This document shows positions 45,028 through 55,740 of a DNA stretch of 64,000 bases, in pieces. Under the pieces are notes generated by a model. The model was not told the origin of the DNA. It saw only the letters and a list, made by a program, of their open reading frames with translations, and searched no databases. The translations under genes were made by a program, and so were the position numbers. Every line of letters begins with the position of its first letter. Position 1 is the first letter of the stretch. Location: positions 1-64,000 of the forward strand of contig KV918847.1 of NCBI GenBank assembly GCA_002049455.2, written 5' to 3'. The DNA is from Porphyra umbilicalis. Taxonomy: Eukaryota > Rhodophyta > Bangiophyceae > Bangiales > Bangiaceae.

Positions 45028-45813
45028 CTATTGGCGTTTTTTTCCCTTGAGCGCCCGCAGCACGTCGGCCACGTCGGCAGCAAAACGGGCTTCGAGCAGC
45101 TCCCCCGCCGCCGTGAAGTACTCCTCGTACGGCCGTTGCAGCGACGCCGACGCCCGTGACCGACCCCCCGTCTTCAACGTCATACAGTACATGCTGCGGC
45201 TGGGCGTTGGCGCGCCCACCACCGTCGTGGCGTTGCCGATCCCAGCAACGGGCACGCCGGCGGTCGGCTTGCCAACCGTTGACGTGACGTACACGCCGCC
45301 CGGCAGGGGGACGGGGAGCCCCCCCGCGCCGGTGCCCCTACCGCTGCCCCTGCCCCGCTTCCGCCTAGCCGACCTCTCAGCCAGCCGTAACGCGCGGGCG
45401 CCAGGGACGGCGCAAAAGAAGGCGTCCCGCTCGACAATGAAGCCGATGGCCAGGATGAGGACGACGGCCGTCACGAAGACGCCGACGCAGATGAGAAGAA
45501 ACGGCCGCGTGGCAGGGTACGTGCCGGGCGCCAGGTGAGAGTAGAGCGACGCACCAATCGCCACGACGGAGAGGAGCAGCTTGGCGTCAATGGGGCCCGT
45601 GCGCTCGACGTAGCCGCTGCCTTCAAGCAGCACGATGAGCTCATCGTCCAAGGCCCGTTTGACGGTGTGCACGTCGTACAGCGCATCGGGCAGGACGGCG
45701 GGGGTCGGTGCCTCATCGGAAGGGGTGGCGGGGATGCCACTCGAAGGAGAGTCGCTTGCGGGGGTGGTGGTTGTCGCGGCGGCGGCTGGGGGGGGTGGTG
45801 TGGCTGCTGGCAT
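45028..45813 (-). CDS. SPCS2: Signal peptidase complex subunit 2
   Basis: SPCS2 (SPC25) is an accessory subunit of the ER signal peptidase. The 261-aa protein starts MPAATPPPPAA; the in-frame extension upstream looks like leader. After a disordered Pro/Thr-rich N-tail comes the family core: VHTVKRALDDELIVLLEGSG, YVERTGPIDAKLLLSVVAIG and two membrane helices (about residues 75-97 and 106-128, LLICVGVFVTAVVLILAIGF). The cytosolic/lumenal part then has a Gly/Arg insertion, MYCMTLKTGGR and YEEYFTAAGELLEARFAAD. It ends in a basic KGKKRQ. It is intronless and intact, and lies upstream of (47 to 45 kb direction) the GPN2 gene on the same strand, with separate promoters likely. Confidence 0.9.
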   Translation of the reverse strand: MPAATPPPPAAAATTTTPASDSPSSGIPATPSDEAPTPAVLPDALYDVHTVKRALDDELIVLLEGSGYVERTGPIDAKLLLSVVAIGASLYSHLAPGTYPATRPFLLICVGVFVTAVVLILAIGFIVERDAFFCAVPGARALRLAERSARRKRGRGSGRGTGAGGLPVPLPGGVYVTSTVGKPTAGVPVAGIGNATTVVGAPTPSRSMYCMTLKTGGRSRASASLQRPYEEYFTAAGELLEARFAADVADVLRALKGKKRQ

Positions 45814-46304
45814 GGCGAACCAAGGCCACGGGAGAGAGCACAACAAGCAACCACGAAGAAGATGAGTAGGAAATAGGATACAGGAGGAATCACGTGGGCA
45901 AGACGGTAGATGCGAAAAACAAAAGGGGGCGGGAGCGGGTGAGGCGGTTCGAGTGGATGCGGCGGGGGCGCGCTTCAGGCGCGTCACTCCCACGGAGCCG
46001 CCTACGTGTTGTTGACGACGTCGATGGCCCAGCAACACTGGCAGCACACAAGTGGCACGCCTCTCACTTTTCACCTGGAAAATATATTGATCCTTTCAAC
46101 GGAAAATTGCAGCCTGTTCTGTTTCTCTGTGTGCGTGGCCACCTCGACAGACAACGAGCAACCTACGCATCTGCTGACACAGAGAGCCAGTTGTTCAATG
46201 GGACGCGCTGGAGGGGAACACGCCGAGTAAAAGACGAAGTGAAACGGCGCAAGTAGGACGTCAGGAAATAGAGAAGGTTTGCTTTGCTCTTGAAGAATGT
46301 ATCG
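45814..46304. other. Spacer between GPN2 and SPCS2
   Basis: This AT-richer intergenic stretch has no gene seen. It must contain the GPN2 3' end and the SPCS2 promoter. Confidence 0.5.
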
Positions 46305-47859
46305 TCAGGGCACCGGCGCCGCCATGAGGCGCGCCGCGTCCATCTCAGCAAACATATATCCGTTGGCCTTGTCAATGACCTTGGCCAGTGCACCAACGCT
46401 CTCTTTCGACTGCACACAACAGCGACACACAAAAATACATCAGGTGGCAGATCAGTCGGCGAAAGCGACACGCCGTCAGTACCCTGCACAATGGGTACAC
46501 CGGCAAGGTACTATCATGAACACAGGACCCACCGGCAAGACCATGGGAGTGAATGGAGGTGAGCACGATGACGTACCCCAATACTCAATGTTTGGAAGCG
46601 CACGTGCGAGTAGTCATCAATGAGGCCGACGAGCGCGCGGTTGAGTGCCGCGTGCTTGGCCAACCGCGGGTCCTCGTCGAGCGCGGTGAGTAGGTAATCC
46701 AGGTCCATCCCCTCGGCGTATTGCTCAATGTTTTCTGCGACGCGCCATCTCCATCAAAATCGAGAACAAACATCGTCGGGACGTGTCCACCGTGTGCTCA
46801 GACGGTCAGTTTCCCATCTAGGCACCAGAGTGACGCGTACCAACCACGCTGTGACGCACTCCCTGTCGCGATGCATGGCTTGGCAATGCCGCGCCCCACA
46901 ACAGTTGCCCACACCTGCCTGCTCCAACCCCCGCCCCCGCCGTCACTAGCGGGCGCCACGAGAGAAACACAAAAAAGCAGAGCCACCCCGCACGTACCGA
47001 TATCCCCATACGCTTCCACCAGGTCCACTTTGGAGAGCACGTTCACAATCGGCAGCTCCACCTGGAACATCACCGTAATCGACACGAGCAGGACCGCCAC
47101 CCACTTGCCGACGTCCGCGCAGTGGGCGGCGTCCACGAGGTTGACCGCCGCGAGCCGCACCCCCCCCCCGCCGTCAGCGCCGCGAGGAGCCCCCTGATGG
47201 CGTCGTTGTGGGTCGACAACTCAACTTGGCCCGGCATATCAAACAACCAGTACTTGCCCCGGTGGGGGCGGAGGGCCGCCACCAGCCAGTCCGTGTTGGC
47301 GGCCAGGTACTCAAAGGCGTAGATGAGGGACCCGTTGGGGCCCAGCCCGTGGGCGGCCGCCACCTCGGGGGTCGACACGAGTGTGGCCACGTCAATATCC
47401 GCAGGGTAGGGGGTGGTTGGTGCCGCCGGGTCGAGGTTGATAATGACAACGTCCCTGCGGGGGGTGGGGGGGAGAGCAGTCGATGCGCACAAAGGCAGCA
47501 GACGGGGGAAAAGCACACGCAAGGGGAAACGCATTCAGGAAAACAACAGAAAGGCCGGGCAGGGTGTGGCAGGGGTGCTTGCACGGGCGCACGTCAGCCA
47601 GCTGCTCAGCGTCAGTCACCTTGCGCGCCCTGCTCTGCGCCCCAAGCCACACCAACAAGCGGGAAAAATAAGTTTCTTTCTCAGGGGAATCCTTCCTGCC
47701 CTCTCTCTCCACGCGGCTGGTTTCTTCGCCCCCTCTCCACTAGCGAACGTACCGCCCAAGACCGCGGAGGAACTCGGCCATGCCCTTGCAGTAGGTGGTC
47801 TTGCCACTGCCTGGCGGCCCGAGCACCAGCTGTGCGTAGGTAGTCAGCGGTGGTGCCAT
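46305..47859 (-). CDS. GPN2: GPN-loop GTPase 2, four exons
   Basis: GPN GTPases help assemble and import RNA polymerase II. Exon 1 (47859-47753) has the P-loop [10 protein letters not shown] and AEFLRGLG. Exon 2 (47454-46998) has [10 protein letters not shown], the diagnostic Gly-Pro-Asn loop [23 protein letters not shown] (G3), NLVDAAHC and [11 protein letters not shown] (G4). Exon 3 (46734-46577) has [16 protein letters not shown] and [14 protein letters not shown]. Exon 4 (46409-46305) has [19 protein letters not shown]. All introns are GTACGT...CAG. The phases fit (2, 1, 0) except that exon 2 is one base short at a 10-C run (47160-47169), most likely an assembly deletion. The P-loop wording ([10 protein letters not shown]) and ANGY tail favour GPN2 over GPN1/3. 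Confidence 0.9.
46410..46576 (-). other. GPN2 intron 3
   Basis: GTACGT donor, GTGCAG acceptor, phase 0. Confidence 0.85.
46735..46997 (-). other. GPN2 intron 2
   Basis: GTACGT donor, TCGCAG acceptor, phase 1 (G|AA, Glu). Confidence 0.85.
47455..47752 (-). other. GPN2 intron 1
   Basis: GTACGT donor, CGCAG acceptor, phase 2; the split Arg codon (CG|G) is restored. Confidence 0.85.
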
Positions 47860-49823
47860 GACACACGAGTCAGGGGCGAAAACCCGGGCGCAGCCGCCGC
47901 CGCGTCACGATGCGAGAGGCGCGGGGAGATGGGCGGTCGGGGTAGTACCAGCAAGCGCAGCAAAGCGTGACCCCGACCGCCAGCGCTACGGCCAAGACAA
48001 CGACTTCGCATCGTTGCTTCCAATGGGAATCCGGATCAATTCCTTTCTTCCACGCCACGTGGACGGCCCGTGAACGATGACGCGTCCGCGGGACGCAGGC
48101 CGCCACCAGCCTCGTCGCGCACGCCCAACGGGCTCCTGCCCAGCGGGAGATTGATCGGCGGGCCCGCCCGCGCCGCGCGCCGTTGGGGAGCCGTCACAGC
48201 GGCTCCCCAGCGGCACCCACCGACGGCGTGTGCGCGCGGCCGGCTCGCCCGCACGCCACGGAGCGGCGGGGCGGCCGCCAGTGCCCCTTCCCCGGCGGTG
48301 CGCTGCTGCCCAGCACGCGGCGGTGTGGGCGCGCCTCGGGGGGTACCGCGGGTGCTCGCCCACCGCTGGGGCGTACAACTGCAACGCTGTGCCGAGCACT
48401 GCGACAGGCAGCAGCGTCAGACCTGCCAACGCCCCCCTCTGCGCCCTCAAGCGCAGCCGACCGCAACGCCGAGGTCGTCTTGCGCTAGAGGTGCCGCTCT
48501 TGGTCATTGGGAGAGCGGCCGCCAGAGCGCGGTCCCTGCTCCCTTTCACCTGGACTGCGCTATCGTCACAGCTACCGCTGTGAGGCTCATGACATGCTGT
48601 GCCATGCTCCTGTTGCTGCTGCTGTTCAAGCGAGAAGTCGACTGCCAGATGCAGGTCGACATCCTGGGCGTCCACACCTGCTGCTCTGACCACGTCTGCG
48701 TCATCATGGAGGTCGCGCCTGCACAACAATCTGTGCTCGATCTCAGAGAGACCATCCCTATGACAACGTGGGACGACACCTGCAACGCCGCTGCCACCAC
48801 CAGGCACAGTGTGCACTGCGTTTGCGCAGCCGCATCCTGTATTCCGTCGTCTGTGGTGAACTATCATCCATGTGCAAATAGGTACCATATGTGCAATGGG
48901 GCCACGTCAGGCAGATCCCCACACACGGACACACGACACGACTGGGACTCAAGCGTGGGTGGGACCCCTCTTCTCTCGACTCAAGCCTACTGGGTACTCG
49001 CTCTCAATTTGCCCTCCTCCCGTGCGGTCCCTTCGTGCGGTCTGTCTCCTGCTGTGTCGTCACGGTATGTCTCGACTACAACTGCCCACTGACCGCGCGC
49101 GCCCCTCGGACGGCCGGCTCACGGTGGAGCGGCGGCGCAGCGCGTGGTATTGCATGCAAACGGTGTGACGAGGCGTTCCCCCTGGCGCCAACCTCGACCA
49201 CCCCTGCGCCGGTGACGCCACCCATGCAGACCCGCTCGGCGACAATGCCGAGGACAAACCTGACGCCAACGCCGACGCCGGTAACCACCACCTTCACCCC
49301 GACAATAGCGGTAGCGAGGCCGGCAGCGACCACGGCGACGCCGACGGCATCACCTTCCGCGTCGTCACGTCCACCGCTTGCGCCGTTGTCGGCGCCGACG
49401 GTGGCAGCTTCCCCGTCACCGCCCGCATTGCCAATGCCGGCGGCTCCCCCCCAGCCCCCTGCCGCGCATACCGAGTCCACCCTCGTCGAGCGGATGTCCA
49501 CTGGCGACCCGCTGATCGTTGGACGCGCCACGCTGGCGGCCGTCTGTCCCGCCAGCCGCCACCTGTTCAACGGCGTCCGCATGTGCTGCCGGCCGCGCTG
49601 ACGCGGTGGCGGCGGCGGAGGCGTCGGGGGGGTGGGGAAGGAAGGAGGGGGACCATCGGCCTGCATGCAGTGCAGCGTTGGGCAAGGCGGTTACCTGCTG
49701 CGGCCTGGGACACTAACATAGTGACGGTTGGTGCCCTCGACGCAAGAGCAACCAGTGCAAACAAAAGCAAGCCACAAGAATGATGCCTCGACACACCGCA
49801 TCCAACACGGTTCCCCCCCACCG
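47860..49823. other. No confident gene
   Basis: A Pro/Thr/Ala-rich open frame ends at 49601 on the + strand (possible start 49224; C-terminus VGRATLAAVCPASRHLF). It has no recognised domain and overlaps an equally long frame on the other strand. A hairpin TGGGGAGCCG/CGGCTCCCCA lies near 48185-48210. Confidence 0.35.
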
Positions 49824-50276
49824 TTACAAAGTTGCCTCCGCCGCGGCCGACACCCACAGTCGCGTCGCCGGCGCCACGCACCCCAAAAAGAAGACAGCCG
49901 ACCGCAGGTAGCCCCTGGTCTTGATCTTGGCCTCCCCCGCCACGTACACCACATTGTACAAGGCGCGCCCCGCAATGTACTCGGTCGCCCGCGCGGCAAT
50001 CACCGCCGGGCTCACGCCCGCCGTGATGGCCACCACAATGCCCGCGGCGTAGTAGCCGAGCATCTCCAAGTTGTTGTTGTGCGCGTTGCGCGCCCGCAGC
50101 GCCCACGCGGGGAGCTCCGCGACGGCGGCCGCCGACTCTTGGCACTCGCGCGGGTTGTCATTGCGGAAGGTGCCCTTGCGCTGGAGGTACGGAACGACGG
50201 CAATGAGGGGGGAGAGGGCGAGCGCGCCCGCCGCGAGGACGGACTGGATCGGCCAGCGGAGCGCCTTGACGAGCAT
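49824..50276 (-). CDS. MAPEG-family membrane protein
   Basis: The 150-aa protein has the MAPEG fold (membrane-associated proteins in eicosanoid and glutathione metabolism): about four membrane helices, with the conserved loop RARNAHNNNLEMLGYYAAG, then ATEYIAGRALYNVVYVAG. Helix 1 is SVLAAGALALSPLIAVV and the last is LRSAVFFLGCVAPATRLWV. The start MLVKALRWPIQ is the only Met that gives family length; upstream codons are Pro/Ser-rich leader. Eukaryotic MAPEG proteins act as glutathione transferases or peroxidases, but many algal and bacterial ones are uncharacterised. Substrate unknown. Confidence 0.85.
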   Translation of the reverse strand: MLVKALRWPIQSVLAAGALALSPLIAVVPYLQRKGTFRNDNPRECQESAAAVAELPAWALRARNAHNNNLEMLGYYAAGIVVAITAGVSPAVIAARATEYIAGRALYNVVYVAGEAKIKTRGYLRSAVFFLGCVAPATRLWVSAAAEATL

Positions 50277-51288
50277 GGTGGGCGTCGGGGGGGGGGGGGG
50301 GTGGGACAGGGAGTACAGAGTGGAAGAGTGGGAAGAGGGGGCGGGGACAGCGGAGGATGATCGGAGAGGGGCACGACGGGGGTGGAGGGAGATGGCAGGC
50401 GGCGAGAGAGGCGATGGGCGCGGGATTGACGGGATGGTGTTGACGTTGCAGCAGGCGAGCGGGCACCGGTCTTGAACGGCACCGAGGAGCGGCCTCGCAC
50501 GCATCGCCGAGCGCATGCGCAGGCCAGATCTTCTGGGTCGGGCGCCATCGACAACTGGGGATCAATCTCCTTGGGATCTGCTGCGATCTGGCGGGGTCTC
50601 GCCTGATTCATTCGGACTCGAAGCGTCGTGCTCTCGTGCCACGGTGCCAATGGAGTTGCTTGGTCTGCAACGTAAAGTACGCGGTATCGGAGCTGACACG
50701 GACCTCGAGGGCACGCGATGCGTCGTGGCGCGCTCTGCACCGCCGTCCACTCGTGCAGGAGGTTGCTCCTCCCTCTCCTCCCCTTCCCGGCACCTCGCTC
50801 CAGATTGGTGACGAGCCGGTGGTCATCTCGACGGCAGCCACGCACGCTTTTTCATCCCCTCACTCGTCAACGCGGCGCTGTTTGTGCTGGTGGTGTGGCA
50901 GCCGCCGTGGGTGGGGGATTGGCATGTCTCCCCCATGGCGACGACGGCTGACGTGCTGTCCTTTGCGTGACGTGTTGCCTGTGTGGTGGCCTCGACGCCT
51001 TCACCTGGACGGTGGCGGGGGGGGTTGAGGGTGCAGACACGACCTCCTGGGGAGACACCATCACGATGGCGGTCGGAACATCACAACCGGCACCGCTACG
51101 ACCCTCCGCGGTGCTGGGTGTGCGTACCCCTCTCGGGCACTCCGCATGGGACCATTGGCCCTCCCATCCGCTGCCTCTTGGCTCCGCGCGGTCCACCTTT
51201 TCTCCCACTAGCTTCCTCACCTCTCCCCCTTTCTGCTACCCCCTTTTTGTTGCCCCAATCCCCTCTCCGGCCCTCCCCTGTTGGCCCC
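50277..51288. other. Divergent promoter region
   Basis: This is the space between MAPEG (-) and the beta-propeller protein (+). C/T-rich near 51180-51280. No gene seen. Confidence 0.5.
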
Positions 51289-53190
51289 ATGGCCACCTCA
51301 CTTTCAGGACGTTTCCCGCCACGGTGGCGGCGTCTTGTTCTGGCGCCCGCCGTGCTGCTCGTCGTCGCGGCTGCCGCCGTACCCGCCACCCTCGCCGCCG
51401 CAGGCCCCGCCCTCCACAAACACACTCTCGGCGAGTTGACAACGACCACCTTTGGCGCGCCGACGGGCAATGACGAAGGGCGCTCCGTAGCCGTCGACGG
51501 CTATGGCAACATGTACGTCCTCGGCGTCACATCATCCCGCTTTGGCTCGGTCGACGTGGCTGGCCTCGACGGACCCGACGACGACGTGCTGCTCGTTAAG
51601 CTCTCGTCCTCGGGGCGGCTGCTATGGCGCCGCCGCACGGGCTCCCCCGCCGACGACCGGCCGGCGGGGATGGTGCTTGCCAACGGCCGCCTGTACGTGG
51701 TCGGCCAAACGCTCGGCGACGTGACGGCGGGGGGTGACGGCGCGGCCGCGGCCGACCGCCCAATGTCCGCCTCGGCGTTTGTGCTTTGCTACGACGCGGA
51801 TACGGCGCGGCGGGTGTGGGCGCGCCAGTGGGTGCCGCCGCCGGGCAGCGGCCACCACAGCTGGAACGCGGTCGCGGCAGCCGCGGGCGGGGAGGTGTGG
51901 GTGGCGGGCCACTCGGGGGCGGGGCTGTTTACGGTCGCGCCCACGGGTGGTGCCGCCGCCGGCGTCCCGCCGCTGCCGTCGGGGGTGGTGGCCGTGACCG
52001 TTGCGCGCCTCGACGGGGCGACTGGCGAGACGCTCCAAGGCGTCTCCGTGGCGCACCCGGGCGGCGCCGACGCGAGCGCCGTTGGCGTGGCCGTGACGCC
52101 CGACGGCGTCATTGCCGCTGCACAGACGCGGTCGGCGGTGGGCGTGGCCGACGGTGGCCCCGCGGTGCCTGTGGAGGACCTCCTCCTCGTGCGCCTGCGG
52201 CTCGACGGTCCGCTGCCCGTCGATGCCGCCGCCGCCATGGAAGGCAGCCCGCGGCCCTACCCGCCGGCGCTGACACCGACAGGCGGGCGCGTCGTCACGA
52301 CCGCATCCCGCTACTTTGTGCGGGGGGTGGTTGCGGGCCCCGCGGCGTCGGGGCTGGTGTACGTGGTCGGCTCGGAATTCCGGTCGGCCACGTCGGCCAA
52401 CGACGTGTCGGTGCGCTCGTACACGAGCGCGGGGTTGGACGACGGGCCGCTCGCGCTCGTGCACGACACGTCGGGTGGCGGCGGCGGGGTGGCGGGGGGG
52501 GACGAGTCGGCCACGTCCATTGCGGTGCTGCCGGGCGGGCGGCTGGTCGTAGGGGGCGCGGTGCGCGCGGCGGAGCGGGGGGTGGGCTCCACGACCGTCA
52601 CGCCGGTCGTGTGGGTCGTCGACCCGGCGAGCGGGGGGCTGGTGCGTTTCACGACCGCCGCTGGCGCGGCGGGGTCTGGGGGGTGGGCCGAAGTCACCGC
52701 CGTGACTACCGACGCGGACGGCGACGTGGTTGTCGGCGGCTACACCAACGCTGGCCGCGAGACGGACGTCCTCGCGGGGATCCTCAGCCTCCCCGCCAAC
52801 GTCAAGGCGCCCGTTGCCGCCGGCGGCGCGGCGCTGCCCGTCGGTGGGGGCGGCGCGGCGGCGCTCGGTGGCGGCCTGTTTGTGGACGGCACGGACGATG
52901 GCAGCCGAGGCGGCGGCAGGGGCGGCAGCGGCACCGCCCGCGCGGTGCGGATTGCCATGTGGGCGGCCGTCGGCGCGGCGGGGCTGCTCGGCGCGGCGGT
53001 GCTGGCCAGCTGCGCGATCAATGTGCGGCGGGACCGGCGGTACCTGTACCCGGCCGCGGGCAATGGCGGTGGCGGCGGTGGCGGGCCTGCCAGGATTCCG
53101 GGGGGGGCGGGCCTGCTGTCGCCAAGGAGCTCGATGGCGGGCGGGCGACGGGGGTACCGGGAGCTGTACGACCACGTCGATGTGGAGTGA
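51289..53190 (+). CDS. Secreted beta-propeller protein with one membrane helix
   Basis: This 633-aa type I membrane protein has a signal peptide (residues 1 to about 38, LVLAPAVLLVVAAAAVPATL). A large extracytoplasmic part resembles SBBP/beta-propeller repeats: GRSVAVDGYGNMYVLGVTSS, DDVLLVKLSSSGRLLWRRRTG, NGRLYVVGQTLGD, and later ESATSIAVLPGGRLVVGGAV and DADGDVVVGGYTNAG. A membrane helix follows at about residues 553-575 (MWAAVGAAGLLGAAVLAS), then an about 55-residue basic/Gly-rich cytosolic tail ending YRELYDHVDVE. The start ATGGCC at 51289 is favoured over longer in-frame extensions because it gives the signal peptide. Ligand and role unknown. The architecture looks receptor- or adhesion-like. 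No introns or frame breaks. Confidence 0.85.
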   Translation: MATSLSGRFPPRWRRLVLAPAVLLVVAAAAVPATLAAAGPALHKHTLGELTTTTFGAPTGNDEGRSVAVDGYGNMYVLGVTSSRFGSVDVAGLDGPDDDVLLVKLSSSGRLLWRRRTGSPADDRPAGMVLANGRLYVVGQTLGDVTAGGDGAAAADRPMSASAFVLCYDADTARRVWARQWVPPPGSGHHSWNAVAAAAGGEVWVAGHSGAGLFTVAPTGGAAAGVPPLPSGVVAVTVARLDGATGETLQGVSVAHPGGADASAVGVAVTPDGVIAAAQTRSAVGVADGGPAVPVEDLLLVRLRLDGPLPVDAAAAMEGSPRPYPPALTPTGGRVVTTASRYFVRGVVAGPAASGLVYVVGSEFRSATSANDVSVRSYTSAGLDDGPLALVHDTSGGGGGVAGGDESATSIAVLPGGRLVVGGAVRAAERGVGSTTVTPVVWVVDPASGGLVRFTTAAGAAGSGGWAEVTAVTTDADGDVVVGGYTNAGRETDVLAGILSLPANVKAPVAAGGAALPVGGGGAAALGGGLFVDGTDDGSRGGGRGGSGTARAVRIAMWAAVGAAGLLGAAVLASCAINVRRDRRYLYPAAGNGGGGGGGPARIPGGAGLLSPRSSMAGGRRGYRELYDHVDVE

Positions 53191-53400
53191 GGGGTGAGCA
53201 GCGAAGCGTGGTTGGGTGGAGAGCCCTGCGGGATGGAAGGCGTGTGGGGGGGGCGGGAGGAGTAGGTACGGGGGGATGGAAGGCGGCGCGGCTGCGGCTG
53301 AGCTTCAAGACTGTGCGGTCGCGTGTCGGCTGCCGACGTGCGCCTGCGTTTATTCATCCTCCCTAGTCAGCAGGCGCCTTCTTCCCACCCCGCCGTCCGA
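53191..53400. other. Spacer between convergent genes
   Basis: Short 3' region shared by the propeller and cupin genes. Confidence 0.5.
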
Positions 53401-54063
53401 TTAGGCACGGCGGCCGCGCGCAAACGCCGGCAAGCCCGGCGCGCCGGCGCACACCTGGTCGGCGACGCGGCGGCTCACGCCGAGGGCCACCGCCGGCACG
53501 GCGCCCGGTAGCCCACACACGGCCGGGACGGCCGACGCGGAGCCCGCGTCTGGGTTGTTAAAGACGGCCATGAACTCACACGGCGTGTCTGAAACGCACC
53601 GCTCCCCGTGGACGAGGCCAATGCCAAAGACGGTCGCGGCGCCGGCGGGGAGGGTGTTGGTCACGACCCGCGGCGGGGCGCCCCCATCCTCAATGAAAAA
53701 CACTTCCAGGGTGCCCTTGATCAAGACGAGCAGCTCCGTACCCCGCGGGTGCACGTGCGGCTGGTTGAACGCGCCCGCCGCAAGCTGCACAGCGGCCACA
53801 CTCATCTGCACGTCGGGCAGGCCGAGGGCGGGGAAGGCGCCGACAAAGGCCGGACGGATGGTGCCAGCGTCGGAGGAGATGCCGTCAATGGCGGGCAGGT
53901 TGATGGCAAAGTCACTGTCTTGGAGGAGGCCCCGCAGCGCTGCGGTGGACTGGAAGGGGGACGCCGCCAGGGACGGGCCGCGGGCGGCCATGGCGTCCGC
54001 AGTGGTTGCGACAGCGAGGGCAAGGGCGCCGGCGGCCGCCGTGGTGGAAGCGAAGAAGCCCAT
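53401..54063 (-). CDS. Germin-like cupin, secreted
   Basis: The 220-aa protein has an N-terminal signal peptide (FASTTAAAGALALAVATTADA) and one cupin barrel. Box 1 is FNQPHVHPRGTELLVLIKG with H103, H105 and E110; box 2 is AATVFGIGLVHGERC with H152. So all four metal ligands of germins (three His, one Glu) are kept. IRPAFVGAFPALGLPDVQMS before box 1 and the NPDAGS stretch after box 2 are germin-like. Germins are Mn-binding extracellular proteins, some with oxalate oxidase or superoxide dismutase activity; the activity here is not predictable. Intact, intronless. Confidence 0.9.
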   Translation of the reverse strand: MGFFASTTAAAGALALAVATTADAMAARGPSLAASPFQSTAALRGLLQDSDFAINLPAIDGISSDAGTIRPAFVGAFPALGLPDVQMSVAAVQLAAGAFNQPHVHPRGTELLVLIKGTLEVFFIEDGGAPPRVVTNTLPAGAATVFGIGLVHGERCVSDTPCEFMAVFNNPDAGSASAVPAVCGLPGAVPAVALGVSRRVADQVCAGAPGLPAFARGRRA

Positions 54064-55566
54064 GGTGGGCGTGTGGGATTGTGGGAGCGGCGGGGAACGG
54101 GAGGGTCGAAGGGTGAGGGAAGAAAGGGATAGAAAGACCGGGCGGAGGAGGTCTGGTTGGTAGGCTTGAGCGTGGGATGGCGATGAAGGGTCAGAGCGGA
54201 TGCCCAGTGGCAGATGCGTAGGCGACTCTTATGGGCAGACCGCCGGCAGATCGCTGCGCCCACGGGCGGGCGCGTCGATGCGGCTGCCGCGGCACCACGA
54301 GCGACGCGTGCGGGCGGCTGCCAACTCGGTGCGAGCGCCCGCTCCCTGGTGAAACTGGCGCGCGCACGGTCGTACGATTTCAACAAACAGGTCCTCGCGC
54401 CGGTGCCGTGCCCGGCAAGTGCGCTACACTCACCTGGAAGGCAGTGTCTGTGCAGAAACTCGTCCCTACGGTCCTCGGCTGGTGTCACCGCCCAGAATCA
54501 ATCTGATGGATGCTGCGCGGCTGGCCGTCGCCGGGATAGGGCGGCATCCTCGCCCGCCACTTTCCCTTGAAGAGCCCGCCCGCTTGCCCATCGTCCTCGC
54601 GCCCACGGTGCGTGGTCGCGCCCCCAGCTCGTGATAGGAGCTGCAAACGTCGACGGGGCGACAGGCACGCCGAAAAGGGTGGTGAGCGACCTGCGCACCC
54701 GGGCGGGGAATCAGCCGGGGCCGCTCAGCTGCTCGATGGGCACCCGCTGGGGCAATTGTTTCTTGTAGCAGTAGCTTCAGCGAAAAAGCGTTTTCTCGTG
54801 ACTGCCATTGACCCCGTAGTGTATCGGTCCTCGCTGACGCTGTTTTCTCCGTCGCCAGCGTCCACGACATACCACTGCGCCGGCACAGGGCCCGAGCTCG
54901 ACCAGATCTGTGGGCAGTAGAGTCTCAGGAGATTGTGGAGTATGGAGCTCTGGCATGGAGGAGTCGGAAGAAACTGCCGCGGACGGTAGATTGTGAGGCG
55001 CAGGGCCCCGCATCGTCAGCACTGCCCTGTGGCCGGTCCGTCCTCGCCCCAGGGTTTGTGTTGTTCCAAAAAAATCCTATGGAGGGCAAGATCCAGCAGC
55101 TCTGTCATGCTGGCAGGAGCTACTCCTGACTGGCGCACGGGACAGAGCTGCGGCCCACAGGCACGCAGGCGGCGGGCGCGGTTGGCCTCGTCGATGGTCG
55201 GCTGGCGCGGCGCCTGCCCTGCGTTTCTCCGTCAATTTGTTAGGGGTTCCTCGCTTCTCGCGCAGCCTTCATCTGCGTGCGAGCCGAGGAGGCCGCCGTG
55301 TTTGGCAGCCCCGCAAGCAGCGGCCCATGCGACAAAGCGGAGAAACGGGTGGGCGGCAGAAACCAGCTGCGACTCCCTGCCGTCGCGATTTCCGACCATT
55401 AATTGACGACAAGCAAAAGAGTGCCATGAAGTCAACTCGTGGGGCGTGTACTTTGTCGGGCTTTACATCCAGGGGTGGAACGTTGATTGGTCCACGTCGC
55501 GTGACACCGCATCGGAGTGTGACCATACTGTACAGCTCAGAGATTGCTATCGTCAGCTTCTGATGC
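54064..55566. other. No credible gene
   Basis: Short overlapping frames only; nothing recognised. Confidence 0.5.
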
Positions 55567-55740
55567 ATTCCCCAACGAACGCCCAACGACCCGCTCGTTG
55601 TGACAACGACCCAACGAACCCGCCATTCGTTGGGGCTTGTTGGGGCCCAACATGTCCCAACGTTGGGACGAATCCGGGACATGTTGGGCTGCTCGTTGCA
55701 ACGAGCAGCCCAACATGTCCCGGATTCGTCGGGCCCTCTC
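55567..55740. repeat. Foldback repeat with 64-bp perfect palindrome
   Basis: Positions 55667-55730 are a perfect 64-bp palindrome (arms contain CGAATCCGGGACATGTTGGG and CTGCTCGTTG, centre TTG|CAA). Upstream, CCCAACGA/TCGTTGGG motifs and GTCCCAACGTTGGGAC (perfect) add further inverted pairs. A related element lies at 57138-57262. Confidence 0.95.

Noticed and set aside
49076..49666. Val/Ala-rich - strand frame that could look like membrane helices
   Set aside because: It is the antisense of a Pro/Thr-rich frame; neither has a family match, so only a note is kept.
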